From contig CAIKBD010000237.1 of NCBI GenBank assembly GCA_903825565.1, forward strand, positions 1 through 52,477: a stretch of DNA of 52,477 nt, read 5' to 3'. Positions 42,246 through 49,785 of this stretch are shown piece after piece. The position numbers were made by a program, and so were the translations under genes. The notes beneath the pieces were generated by a model. That model made no database searches. It was given only the letters and a program-made list of their open reading frames with translations, and was not told the DNA's origin. Each line of letters begins with the position of its first letter. The stretch's first letter is position 1. The DNA comes from an uncultured Anaerolineales bacterium (GTDB lineage Bacteria > Chloroflexota > Anaerolineae > UBA4142).

Positions 42246-42853
42246 GTCTTAACCATGATTAGAAGGATTACACGATTACCATGATTAGGAATCTTGCGAA
42301 TCGTGGCAATCAATCATGGCAATCAAGTAAATCAAGTAAATCATGGTTAAGACTTTTCATCATGGGCAAGAATCTTATTATTGTGAACGCGCTTGAACTG
42401 CAAGCTCTTTGCGCCGAAATTGATCAACAGTCCGATCTCCATTTTGTACGCTTCGAGGTAATTCATCGCTTGGGCGAGGTGAACATCTTCCAGTTGAATG
42501 ACGGCTTTCAACTCGACCATGATCAGCTTTTCGACGAAAAAGTCCACGCGGCGCGTGCCGATGTCCTGCCCGCGATAAAAGATGGACATTTCCTTCTCGC
42601 GCTCAAAGGCAAGGTTGTGATAAGGCATTTCAATTTGCATGGCGCGCTGGTAGATCACTTCTTGAAAGCCATTGCCCAGCGCGGAGTGGACTTGCATCGC
42701 GGCGGCGATGATGCGGCGAGTGAGGTCTTCGTACTTCATACCATGATTTCCTTGATTACCATGATTTCCGTAATTCGCTTGATTTGTTTGCCTAGTGTGA
42801 TTGGTGCGGCATTAATCATAGCCATCCTGTAATCCTTTAATCATGGTCAAGAC
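42246..42853. repeat. Repeat-bounded cassette around the GxxExxY gene
   Basis: AATCATGGTTAAGAC at 42339-42353 and AATCATGGTCAAGAC at 42839-42853 are direct repeats exactly 500 bases apart, with the GxxExxY gene between. An inverted copy lies at 42246-42260. The flanks are rich in further CATGATT / GATTACC / AATCAAG words. GxxExxY genes in other bacteria are often set in such text-like repeats. No transposase is present. Confidence 0.75.
42347..42739 (-). CDS. GxxExxY protein (PD-(D/E)xK nuclease-like fold)
   Basis: This 130-residue protein has the name-giving motif at G24-E27-Y30 (GFQEVIY), a nuclease-like core D66 (RVDFFVEK) and E76-L-K78 (VELKA), followed by HLAQAMNYLEAYKMEIGLLINFGAKSLQFKRV. 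The family is widespread, short and patchy, with no settled function; the residues fit a PD-(D/E)xK fold. The stop codon lies inside the 42339 direct repeat and the start within similar repeat words, so gene and repeats travel as one unit. A weak SD precedes ATG 42739. It lies just upstream of the Roco gene but has no clear link to it. Confidence 0.9.
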   Translation of the reverse strand: MKYEDLTRRIIAAAMQVHSALGNGFQEVIYQRAMQIEMPYHNLAFEREKEMSIFYRGQDIGTRRVDFFVEKLIMVELKAVIQLEDVHLAQAMNYLEAYKMEIGLLINFGAKSLQFKRVHNNKILAHDEKS

Positions 42854-42934
42854 ATTGGCGGCATCTGTCGGAGTTAGGATACCCCAGGTTGCGTTTTTTG
42901 GCAACACCACCTGCATGCCAGCGGAGGTAAACAT

Positions 42935-42969
42935 CAAGCCCGCCGCGAGACTCGGACGCGACGGGCTTG
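42935..42969. repeat. CAAGCCCG intergenic hairpin
   Basis: CAAGCCCG at 42935-42942 pairs with CGGGCTTG at 42962-42969, with further CGCG pairing inside. It lies downstream of the SnoaL gene at 43002. The rest of 42854-43001 shows only a short open frame of no known family. Confidence 0.7.
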
Positions 42970-43001
42970 ACTCCAAAAGGGAGGAGAGAAAGAGCGATAA
43001 A

Positions 43002-44018
43002 TTATTTTGCGCGTTGTTCACGCAGGCGCGCAAACAAATCCACATCGAATTGCAAAAACAATTCCGGCAAATCAATAAAGACCCAGTTTTGCATCAAGAC
43101 ATTATTTTCGCGCCGCCAAAAATCCATCACGCGCATGCTGATGCGTTTGCCGGTGGCGGGCGTGCCCAGGTATGCGCCGAGATGCGTCGCGCGCACCGAG
43201 GGCCAGCCGGTGGAGGCGACGAAATGCCCTTCGGCGAAACGCGCCTTGTGTCTGCCGCCCTCGGGATGCGTAAACCCTTTGCGATCCGGGAACGCGGTGA
43301 GGAACGGCGTTTGATGATTGCGTTCGTACTCGCTACGATTGCGCGATGCGCCGATGCCACACGGACCGTACCAGTGCATTTGCGACGACCAGAAATCGGT
43401 TTGGTTCATCTTGGTCGCATCCGCGCCATCGAATTGCCCCAGCCCGCCAATCATCGCTTCGACGAGTTGCAAACTATTTTTTGATTCGCGCTCATCTTGC
43501 GATTCGAGCAAAACGCCGCGCGCGCCAATCGAAGGCGGAAAATAATTTTCGTCGCCGGGGCTGATCGGCAGGACGCGAATGCCGGCTTGACGCATCACAT
43601 CAACCAGGTCAAGCAAAAGATAATTCTCGATAATCTTGCCATCGCGCAGGGCGCAAAATTCGCCAAAGCGAATTGTTGTCGTTTTGCCGGATGCCGGAAT
43701 GTCGAGCCAATCGCGCGCGAACGCGCCGGAGAAAACACCGGTTGCCGCGACCCAATCCTTGCCCTCGAATTGTCCGCTGATGAACACAAAACATTCGCGC
43801 CGCAAACCCGGGAACGCGCTTAAAAACGGTTGCCACAAATTTGCGACGACTGCATCGCGCCCGTGTTGCTGATGGATCGGATGCGAGGCGGTCAACTCAA
43901 TCGCCTCGTCCACGTACTCGCGTGCGATTTCAGCAACGCCCGATTCATTCGCACTGTTCAACGCTTGCCAAAAATTCCAAACCCGATGTTTGTTCGTTTG
44001 ATTTAATTCACTCGTCAT
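43002..44018 (-). CDS. Tandem SnoaL/NTF2-fold protein, subfamily B, copy 1
   Basis: This 338-residue protein with two NTF2-like units (about 10-150 and 195-330) is the most divergent of three B-type copies. It keeps SHPIHQQHGRDAVVANLWQPFLSAFPGLRRE in unit 1 and YGPCGIGASR, GWPSVRATHLGAYLGTPATGK and MDFWRRENNVLMQNWVFIDLPEL in unit 2. The pattern of a small-substrate pocket closed by the last strand is that of SnoaL-type cyclases and limonene-epoxide-hydrolase-like enzymes, but no catalytic set can be assigned. It is the last gene of the third importer cluster. Confidence 0.8.
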   Translation of the reverse strand: MTSELNQTNKHRVWNFWQALNSANESGVAEIAREYVDEAIELTASHPIHQQHGRDAVVANLWQPFLSAFPGLRRECFVFISGQFEGKDWVAATGVFSGAFARDWLDIPASGKTTTIRFGEFCALRDGKIIENYLLLDLVDVMRQAGIRVLPISPGDENYFPPSIGARGVLLESQDERESKNSLQLVEAMIGGLGQFDGADATKMNQTDFWSSQMHWYGPCGIGASRNRSEYERNHQTPFLTAFPDRKGFTHPEGGRHKARFAEGHFVASTGWPSVRATHLGAYLGTPATGKRISMRVMDFWRRENNVLMQNWVFIDLPELFLQFDVDLFARLREQRAK

Positions 44019-44036
44019 TTCTCACTTGCCATTGGT

Positions 44037-44083
44037 CATTTGTAATTTGTCATTTGTCATTTACCATTTGCCATTTGTCATTG
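44037..44083. repeat. 7-bp tandem micro-repeat (CATTTGT)
   Basis: Six full units and a partial one of CATTTGT / AATTTGT / CATTTAC / CATTTGC, period seven, fill the gap between two SnoaL genes and run into the stop codon of the upstream one. Confidence 0.85.
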
Positions 44084-45034
44084 AACAGCCAGTTTTGCCA
44101 TGATGTCCACACCCATGCACTTGAACACGTGGAGCATGTCCACCGGCACCCAGTTCTCAATGATGAGGTCGCCCTCGCGGCGGTAAAAATCCATCAGCCG
44201 CCATTCGACGATGTTGCCGGTTGGCGGGCAACCGAGGAACACACCGCTGTGAATAGCCCGAATGCTGGGCCAGCCCACCCATCCTGCGTACTTGCCCTCA
44301 CCGACATCGACGACGTGGACACCAAAAGTGCCGCTATAACCAGGAAAGGCGTGGTTGAACGGTGCCTGATGGCTGGCATCGAAATCGTCATAACCGGTAG
44401 TCGTTCCGATGCCGCTCGGACCATACCACTTCATGTCTTCAGTCCAATAGGACCGGCACTCGGGCATGTTCAATACCCGACACATCGTTTTCGCTGTCAC
44501 TAGCGTCTGCACACCCTCAGCCTCCTCGCGCTGGTCGAAGAATACACCATCGCCGGTCTTGGGTCCCGGCACTCTGCCTTCCTTGCCCAGACTGGGCGCG
44601 ACCAACTCAAAGCCAGACTGACGTAACAGATCAAGCATGTCGAGGATAATGTAGGTCAAGACGATCTTGTCATCGTATACGGCGCTGAACTCTCCATACT
44701 TGATGTGAGCGGGGCGACCGGTTGGTGGAATGCCGAGCCAGTTTTTTGCAAATGTGCCGTCCAAGTAGCCGATTGCGCCAACCCAGTGCTCGTGTCCGCC
44801 GATCAACAGATCGCATCCTCTCCTAAGGTCTGGGAACGCCGCTCGCAAAGGTAGCCAAAATTTTTCGATGACATTATCCACGCCTTTCAAATCGTTGATG
44901 GGATGGGAGCCATGCCACGAAATGTCCTGACTCACAAAAGATTTGACGACTTGGGCTGTCTCGTCTGGCTGGCTATTGTTGAGGCGTTGCCAAAATTCCC
45001 AGACCAACTTTTTGTTCTGCTGGATACTTGACAT
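44078..45034 (-). CDS. Tandem SnoaL/NTF2-fold protein, subfamily B, copy 2
   Basis: This is a 318-residue protein. Unit 1 has WEFWQRLNNSQPDETAQVVKSF, WHGSHPINDLKGVDNVIEKFWLPLRAAFPDLRR and GGHEHWVGAIGY. Unit 2 has YGPSGIGTTTGYDDF, GWVGWPSIRAIHSGVFLGCPPTG and MDFYRREGDLIIENWVPVDMLH. It is very similar along its length to copy 3 upstream. AAGGAG lies five bases before ATG 45034. Two units in one chain suggests a pseudo-dimer, because single SnoaL domains normally dimerise. Confidence 0.82.
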   Translation of the reverse strand: MSSIQQNKKLVWEFWQRLNNSQPDETAQVVKSFVSQDISWHGSHPINDLKGVDNVIEKFWLPLRAAFPDLRRGCDLLIGGHEHWVGAIGYLDGTFAKNWLGIPPTGRPAHIKYGEFSAVYDDKIVLTYIILDMLDLLRQSGFELVAPSLGKEGRVPGPKTGDGVFFDQREEAEGVQTLVTAKTMCRVLNMPECRSYWTEDMKWYGPSGIGTTTGYDDFDASHQAPFNHAFPGYSGTFGVHVVDVGEGKYAGWVGWPSIRAIHSGVFLGCPPTGNIVEWRLMDFYRREGDLIIENWVPVDMLHVFKCMGVDIMAKLAVQ

Positions 45035-45078
45035 TGAATCTCCTTCTAGCCACCCGACACTTGGACAAGCGCGTAGTT

Positions 45079-45148
45079 GGACGTAGATTAACGTGGAGGT
45101 ACGCGGATTTTTTTATCATCCGCGTTTGTCCGCGCCTGTCCGCGCCCG
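45079..45148. repeat. Second member of the 10-bp-period hairpin family
   Basis: TCCGCG occurs at 45119, 45129 and 45139; the left arm has ACGTAGA, ACGTGGA and ACGCGGA at 45081, 45091 and 45101. Both arms have an exact 10-base period, as at 13387-13443. A second imperfect hairpin (CCACAGAACACACG against the GTGTGTCGTGG run) follows at about 45199-45243. No gene is seen in this 218-base gap. Confidence 0.8.
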
Positions 45149-45252
45149 ATTTCTAAAATTGCCGGGGGACTAGCATCTCCTTGAAATAATTCTGTTGACC
45201 ACAGAACACACGCAAGACACGAAAAAATGTGTGTGTGTCGTGGTAAATTTGC

Positions 45253-46224
45253 TTATTTGCCGATTTGCTCGCGCAATCGCTGGAGTAAATCCACCCCCAT
45301 AGTCTTGAAGAGATGGAGCATGTCCACCGGAACCCAGTTCTCGATCAACAGTTCGCCCTCGCGTCGGTAGAAATCCATCAATCGCCATTCGACGAGCCGA
45401 CCAGTGGGAGGACAACCCAGGTACTCGCCGCTGAGGTGTGTGCAAATGCTGGGCCAGCCAACCCAACCCGCATAGTTGCCTTCCCCAACTTCTGCGATAT
45501 GCTTGCCCTTGAAGACGACTCCGTAGCGAGGTAGCGCATGCCAATACGGATAGACATGGTTGGGGCGGTACTCATCCAAGCCGCAGGATGTGCCGATACC
45601 GCTGGGTCCATACCAGCGCATTCTCTGGGGATCCCAGTACGTCGGCGCCGATGAGTCCTGGCACATCACTTTGGCAATGTGAAGCGTCTTGGCACCCTCG
45701 TCTGCATCGCCCGGCGACAACAGCACGCCATCACCGGTCATAGGTCCGGTCACGATGCCTTCGCGACCGCGACTGGGCGGCACGACCTGGTAACCGGCTT
45801 GACGGATCACGTCGAGTACGTCGGGGATGATGTAGGTCGCCATGATCTTTCCCTGGTGCACTGCGGAAAACTCGCCAAACCGGATGGTCAGCTCGCGCCC
45901 CGTCGCCGGTATGCCGAGCCAGTCGCGTGTGAACGTGCCGCTAAAGTACCCAATCGCGCCGACCCAGTGCACATGACCGCCGATAAAAATCTCGCAGACC
46001 CGCCGCACATCGGGGAAGGATGTCCGTAGCGGCTCCCAGAATCCGCTCACAACCGCGTCGGCTCCATCCAAAGCGTTGATTGGATGCGGGCCATGCCACA
46101 CGATCGCTTCGTCCACATACTGCCGGACAATCCGTCCTGTCTCGGTGGGCTGGCTCTGATTTAACTGTTCCCAGAATTCCCACACCAATGCCTTGTTCCG
46201 TTGCACTTGTTCGCTGATAATCAT
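45253..46224 (-). CDS. Tandem SnoaL/NTF2-fold protein, subfamily B, copy 3
   Basis: This 323-residue protein has the same layout as copy 2: WEFWEQLNQSQPTETGRIVRQYVDE, WHGPHPINALDGADAVVSGFWEPLRTSFPDVRR, GGHVHWVGAIGYFSGTF, then YGPSGIGTSCGLDEYRPNH, GWVGWPSICTHLSGEYLGCPPTGR and MDFYRREGELLIENWVPVDMLHLF. It is first after the MalG-type permease (31-base gap), which repeats the importer-then-SnoaL order of block 3. AAGGAG lies before ATG 46224. The substrate is unknown. Confidence 0.82.
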   Translation of the reverse strand: MIISEQVQRNKALVWEFWEQLNQSQPTETGRIVRQYVDEAIVWHGPHPINALDGADAVVSGFWEPLRTSFPDVRRVCEIFIGGHVHWVGAIGYFSGTFTRDWLGIPATGRELTIRFGEFSAVHQGKIMATYIIPDVLDVIRQAGYQVVPPSRGREGIVTGPMTGDGVLLSPGDADEGAKTLHIAKVMCQDSSAPTYWDPQRMRWYGPSGIGTSCGLDEYRPNHVYPYWHALPRYGVVFKGKHIAEVGEGNYAGWVGWPSICTHLSGEYLGCPPTGRLVEWRLMDFYRREGELLIENWVPVDMLHLFKTMGVDLLQRLREQIGK

Positions 46225-46255
46225 GACTCGCTCCTTTTTATTGATTCGCCTGCGT

Positions 46256-47260
46256 TTAGCCCTTTACTGCTCCGGCACCGAGACCTTTGACAAGCTGATC
46301 TTGGAAGAAAAAGACCAGGATCAAGAGAGGAAGACTTGCCGAGACCGCCGCCGCAAAGGGCACAGTGTCGGTGGCGGCGTAGATGCTACCCACATATTTG
46401 GTAATACCTACTGCCAGCGTCCACCTGAGGATGGTGAGTACTCGGATAATCAGAAAGTTGTGATAAACGCCTAGCACGTTAAGGATAGCGACCGCCACTA
46501 CTCCTGGCCAGGAGATCGGCATCACAACCGACCAAAACGCTCGCAATCGGCTAGCGCCATCAATCATCGCGGACTCGTCAATGTCACGGGGGATTTCCAT
46601 GAAAAAGCCGCGTAGCATCCAAATCGAGAAAGGTTGCTGGAGTCCCACCATAACCGCGATCACCAGAATGAATGAATCCTGAATTTGGAGCATGGCTGAA
46701 AGCTGATAGTAGGGCATAGCAAAAGCCATCGGAGGAAGAGAACCCAAGCCCAGTGCTACGACGAGGAGGATCGCACCACTGACTCCCCGTTTTCGGGCAA
46801 TGGCATAGCCGGCTGTGGCACTCAGGGAGATGGAGATCGTAACTGCACACGTTGTAATGATCACCGTGTTGGTAAAAAAGTCGTACCAATCCGCCATCTT
46901 CATCAATTGTGGAATCGTCCACAAGATCAAGGCAAAACCACCCACCACTACGCCCACAACAATGAACTGGGGCGCCCCATGACGGCTAAGAAAGATAGCG
47001 AGGAAGAAAACTGTCAGACTAGCCACCAGAATGCCGAACAGGATCAGCGACAAATTCTCTGGTGTTTCCAAAAGCCATAACTTGGCATAAGATTCTAGGG
47101 TTGGCTCGAAGATGAACAAAGGAACGGCTGAATTGGCGTCGCGCACCGTCTTGAGAGACTGCAACAGAGTCCAGACAAACGGCATGGCGGTACTGACAAC
47201 ATAGACTGCCAGTCCGAGATAGATCAGCAACTTGGCAAAACGATTTCTGATAGGTCGCAT
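46256..47260 (-). CDS. Sugar ABC importer permease, MalG type (third importer)
   Basis: This 334-residue membrane subunit is longer than the other two MalG-type proteins (282 and 280). The extra length lies between the first membrane helix and the core: a pair of added hydrophobic segments near residues 75-115 (LILFGILVASLTVFFLAIF and FIVVGVVVGGFALILW). The EAA loop is DIDESAMIDGASRLRAFWSVVMPISWPG near 230-257, with Ser in place of the usual first Ala. The C-terminus GLGAGAVKG is conserved. ATG 47260 lies six bases after GAGAGG, inside the end of malF. Confidence 0.92.
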   Translation of the reverse strand: MRPIRNRFAKLLIYLGLAVYVVSTAMPFVWTLLQSLKTVRDANSAVPLFIFEPTLESYAKLWLLETPENLSLILFGILVASLTVFFLAIFLSRHGAPQFIVVGVVVGGFALILWTIPQLMKMADWYDFFTNTVIITTCAVTISISLSATAGYAIARKRGVSGAILLVVALGLGSLPPMAFAMPYYQLSAMLQIQDSFILVIAVMVGLQQPFSIWMLRGFFMEIPRDIDESAMIDGASRLRAFWSVVMPISWPGVVAVAILNVLGVYHNFLIIRVLTILRWTLAVGITKYVGSIYAATDTVPFAAAVSASLPLLILVFFFQDQLVKGLGAGAVKG

Positions 47261-47263
47261 CTG

Positions 47264-48127
47264 TTACCTCTCCTCAACTTGGCTACGCCACGTACTGTAT
47301 AAAAATGGAAAGCGCAACAGGATAGACCCTATCGTAATGAGTAGGGCCATGGCGTTGGCTTTGCCTAGCTGGCCGAACTGAGTCGCAGTTCGCCAGTTGT
47401 ATGCCATGATCGAGTCTGCATGGTAGGACGGGTTCATGCCGGTGATGACGAAAATAGGATCGAAGATGTTGTAGAGAGCGCCCAAGATCGTCATGGCAAC
47501 CAGAACCAGGAGCGGTGCGAGATGTGGAATCGCAACGTAGCGCAATTGCACCAGCCGGTTCGCGCCGTCGATTGCCGCCTGATCCAGAAGTTCGTCAGGC
47601 AACGATTGCAAGCCGGCAAAAACCACCAGGATCACAAACGGCGTATCACGCCAGAGTTGGTAAATGATTAGGATGATCTTGACCGAGGTTTCATCCAGGA
47701 AAAGATTCTGCCCCGTCAACAAGGCAAAAAGCCAGTTACCCAACCCTCCGGTATAAAAAAGCCCCCGGAACATATAGGATGCCACTACCGGGACGCTGAC
47801 GTAAGTCGTGAGGGCAAGGGCAACAAAGATGCCGCGAACCCGCTTTGAGATCTGGTCAAGCAACAACGCAACCACTGAACCCATGAAAATTTCGGTCGGG
47901 GTGACAGCCGCCATAATCAGTAAGGTGAACCGGAAGGCATCCCAAAACCTGGAGTCGGTCAAGATGTCGACATAGTTCCGGAATCCAACAAACACTCGGG
48001 CATCCAGCGTCCAGTAGTCATAAGACTCGAAAGAAAGCCCGAAAGCTACAACTAGTGGGATGATTGTGAATACGACCAGCGCGAGCATGCTTGGGGCGAC
48101 AAAGGCAGCAAATTCCCTGTTTTTCAC
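47264..48127 (-). CDS. Sugar ABC importer permease, MalF type (third importer)
   Basis: This 287-residue membrane subunit starts its first helix at about residue 8 (AFVAPSMLALVVFTIIPLV). The EAA loop LLDQAAIDGANRLVQLRYVAIPHLAP is near 190-215. I choose GTG 48127, nine bases after GGGAG. An in-frame TTG at 48199 would put the first residues inside the arm of a hairpin, so it is unlikely. It is coupled to malG by a 3-base gap. Confidence 0.88.
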   Translation of the reverse strand: MKNREFAAFVAPSMLALVVFTIIPLVVAFGLSFESYDYWTLDARVFVGFRNYVDILTDSRFWDAFRFTLLIMAAVTPTEIFMGSVVALLLDQISKRVRGIFVALALTTYVSVPVVASYMFRGLFYTGGLGNWLFALLTGQNLFLDETSVKIILIIYQLWRDTPFVILVVFAGLQSLPDELLDQAAIDGANRLVQLRYVAIPHLAPLLVLVAMTILGALYNIFDPIFVITGMNPSYHADSIMAYNWRTATQFGQLGKANAMALLITIGSILLRFPFLYSTWRSQVEER

Positions 48128-48149
48128 GGTCTGACTCTCCCGAGATGTA

Positions 48150-48197
48150 GGTCGCGCCACGCCGGTACGCGAGGTCCACGTCGAACGTGGCGCGACC
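48150..48197 (-). terminator. 12-bp perfect stem hairpin between binding protein 3 and MalF
   Basis: GGTCGCGCCACG at 48150-48161 pairs exactly with 48186-48197. It lies in the 91-base gap after the binding-protein stop at 48219. There is no T-run, so it probably attenuates or protects mRNA and does not fully terminate. Confidence 0.75.
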
Positions 48198-48218
48198 AAG
48201 AGATAGTCGAACTACGAG

Positions 48219-49679
48219 TTACTTGAGGTAACCCAGGTCTTTGGCTTTCTGGGTGAACTCTGCTTCAGCTTTCTGTAATGCTTGTTCTGGCGTCAACTCG
48301 CCGGTGCCAACCAGCGGCAAATAGTTGCCGAGCGCCGCATCCATTGTCGGATAGGCAATGTTGCGGGGCACTGCGCCGACGCCGCTGTTGATCGTCTTCA
48401 TCGCCGTCGCCGCGAACGGCAGGGCTTCGGCTACATTGAGCGCCTTGCTACGGGTAACGATGCCGAGTTTGGCAGCAGCTAACTCACGATCGGGGCGGAT
48501 CGCTTCCATGATGATTTGGAACGCCAGATCGGGATCGCCCTTGTAGGTCGCTGGGATGGCAAAGTAGTCGCCCCAGGCACTGCCAGCCAGTTTGCCCCCT
48601 GCTTCCACCGAAGCGGCAGGTGCAAACGCGATTTGATCCCAGTACTGAGTCTTGCTCTTGTCGATCAGAGTGCGACCGGAGGAAGCCCAAGTGTGGATCA
48701 TGCCAACCGTGCCGTTGCCGAGACCGGCGGACATGGTGGTGGAATTGAGCGCCAAGCCAGGTTTGCCCATGCAGGCATCCACGACGCTTTTAATCTTGGT
48801 CAGCGCTTTTACGCCGGTCGGCGTGTTGATTGTCGGCTTGGACGTGCCCGGCTCAAAGTACTGCCCACCTAGTGAAGAATAGGCTTCGTAGAAGGCAATC
48901 GACCACGCCCAGCCCGCGCTCAGGTCAATCGCGAATGGTGTCGTCAGACCCTTCTCCTGCTTCAACACATTGCAGGTCGTGATGATCTCGTCATAGGTTG
49001 TCGGCGGCTTGAGATTGTACTTGGCGAACAGGTCTTTGCGGTACATGAGCATAATAGTGTTCGCATCAAACGGAACGCCATAGATCTTGCCATTGAAGGT
49101 CACGGCATCCCACTGGGACTGCGAGATGTCATCAAGGCTGTATTTTGTCTTGTACTTGGCAATCAGATCGTCGAGTGGCATCAGCCAACCCTTCCAGACA
49201 TTTTTCTGGATAGAGCCGTTGGACTGCTGGATGATGGCAAACGGCGAAGAGCCGCCAGTCGCGAAAGCCAAGTTCATCTGTTCCTGGGCGCTGGCATTAT
49301 CCATCATGCGCAAGTCGACCTTCATGTTCTTGACGTTATTGCATTTTTGCATGTTGGCAGTGTATTGATCGACGATAGCCATCGACCAGCCAATATAAGT
49401 GACCTGGGTCGCGTTTCCCGGTGGAGTAATGGGGCAGTCGGGGTTCAAACCTGGAACCGCAGTGGGCGCAGCGGTTGGTGCGGTCACGACGACGGTTTGT
49501 GGTACGGCAACCGTTTGTTGGACGACTACAGTTTGAGGTGCCACAACTGTCTGCTGTACCACCACCGTTTCCTTAACGGTCTCTTTGAGAGTAACCGGCG
49601 TAGGGGAGGCACAGGAGACCGCGCTAATCACAATCGCAATCAGCGTGATCACTACAAACAATCTACTTGCGGTTTTCAT
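48219..49679 (-). CDS. Extracellular sugar-binding lipoprotein (third importer)
   Basis: This 486-residue lipoprotein has a signal sequence ending in SAVSC (Cys 23). A tether of about 50 residues built of imperfect QTVVVxQ repeats (TVVVQQTVVAPQTVVV) follows, then a family 1 binding fold with DNASAQEQMNLAFATGG and KDLFAKYNLKPPTTYDE. An AGGAGGAG site precedes ATG 49679. It is co-directional with the upstream hydrolase gene, whose promoter region bears an ATACGTAT operator, so the importer is probably controlled with it. The mature start CPITPPGN has an extra Cys. Confidence 0.92.
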   Translation of the reverse strand: MKTASRLFVVITLIAIVISAVSCASPTPVTLKETVKETVVVQQTVVAPQTVVVQQTVAVPQTVVVTAPTAAPTAVPGLNPDCPITPPGNATQVTYIGWSMAIVDQYTANMQKCNNVKNMKVDLRMMDNASAQEQMNLAFATGGSSPFAIIQQSNGSIQKNVWKGWLMPLDDLIAKYKTKYSLDDISQSQWDAVTFNGKIYGVPFDANTIMLMYRKDLFAKYNLKPPTTYDEIITTCNVLKQEKGLTTPFAIDLSAGWAWSIAFYEAYSSLGGQYFEPGTSKPTINTPTGVKALTKIKSVVDACMGKPGLALNSTTMSAGLGNGTVGMIHTWASSGRTLIDKSKTQYWDQIAFAPAASVEAGGKLAGSAWGDYFAIPATYKGDPDLAFQIIMEAIRPDRELAAAKLGIVTRSKALNVAEALPFAATAMKTINSGVGAVPRNIAYPTMDAALGNYLPLVGTGELTPEQALQKAEAEFTQKAKDLGYLK

Positions 49680-49749
49680 TTCTCCTCCTGAAATTTTGAA
49701 TTGAGAGCCAATCGGTTGGTGCGATAGATTCGAGTCCGTGCTGGGTCCT

Positions 49750-49759
49750 CACCTCCTTT
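49750..49759 (-). promoter_or_regulatory. SD-consensus motif in the leader of binding-protein gene 3
   Basis: AAAGGAGGTG lies about 71 bases before the ATG and 27 bases after the hydrolase stop. It is the third copy of this arrangement (see 5131 and 32625). Confidence 0.4.
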
Positions 49760-49785
49760 ACAGATTTGAGCGAAAAGGGATCAAA

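Noticed and set aside
39362-42739. A defence island centred on the Roco GTPase and GxxExxY gene
   Set aside because: No restriction, toxin, reverse transcriptase, CRISPR or phage genes are nearby. Two genes of uncertain role are not enough.
42812-43075. Short minus-strand frame ending in TSAGMQVVLPKNATWGILTP
   Set aside because: It runs through repeat words and overlaps the end of a SnoaL gene. No start with an SD and no family recognised; it may be a relic, but this cannot be supported.
44037-44083. CRISPR-like array
   Set aside because: The period is only 7 bases with no spacers. It is a tandem micro-repeat.
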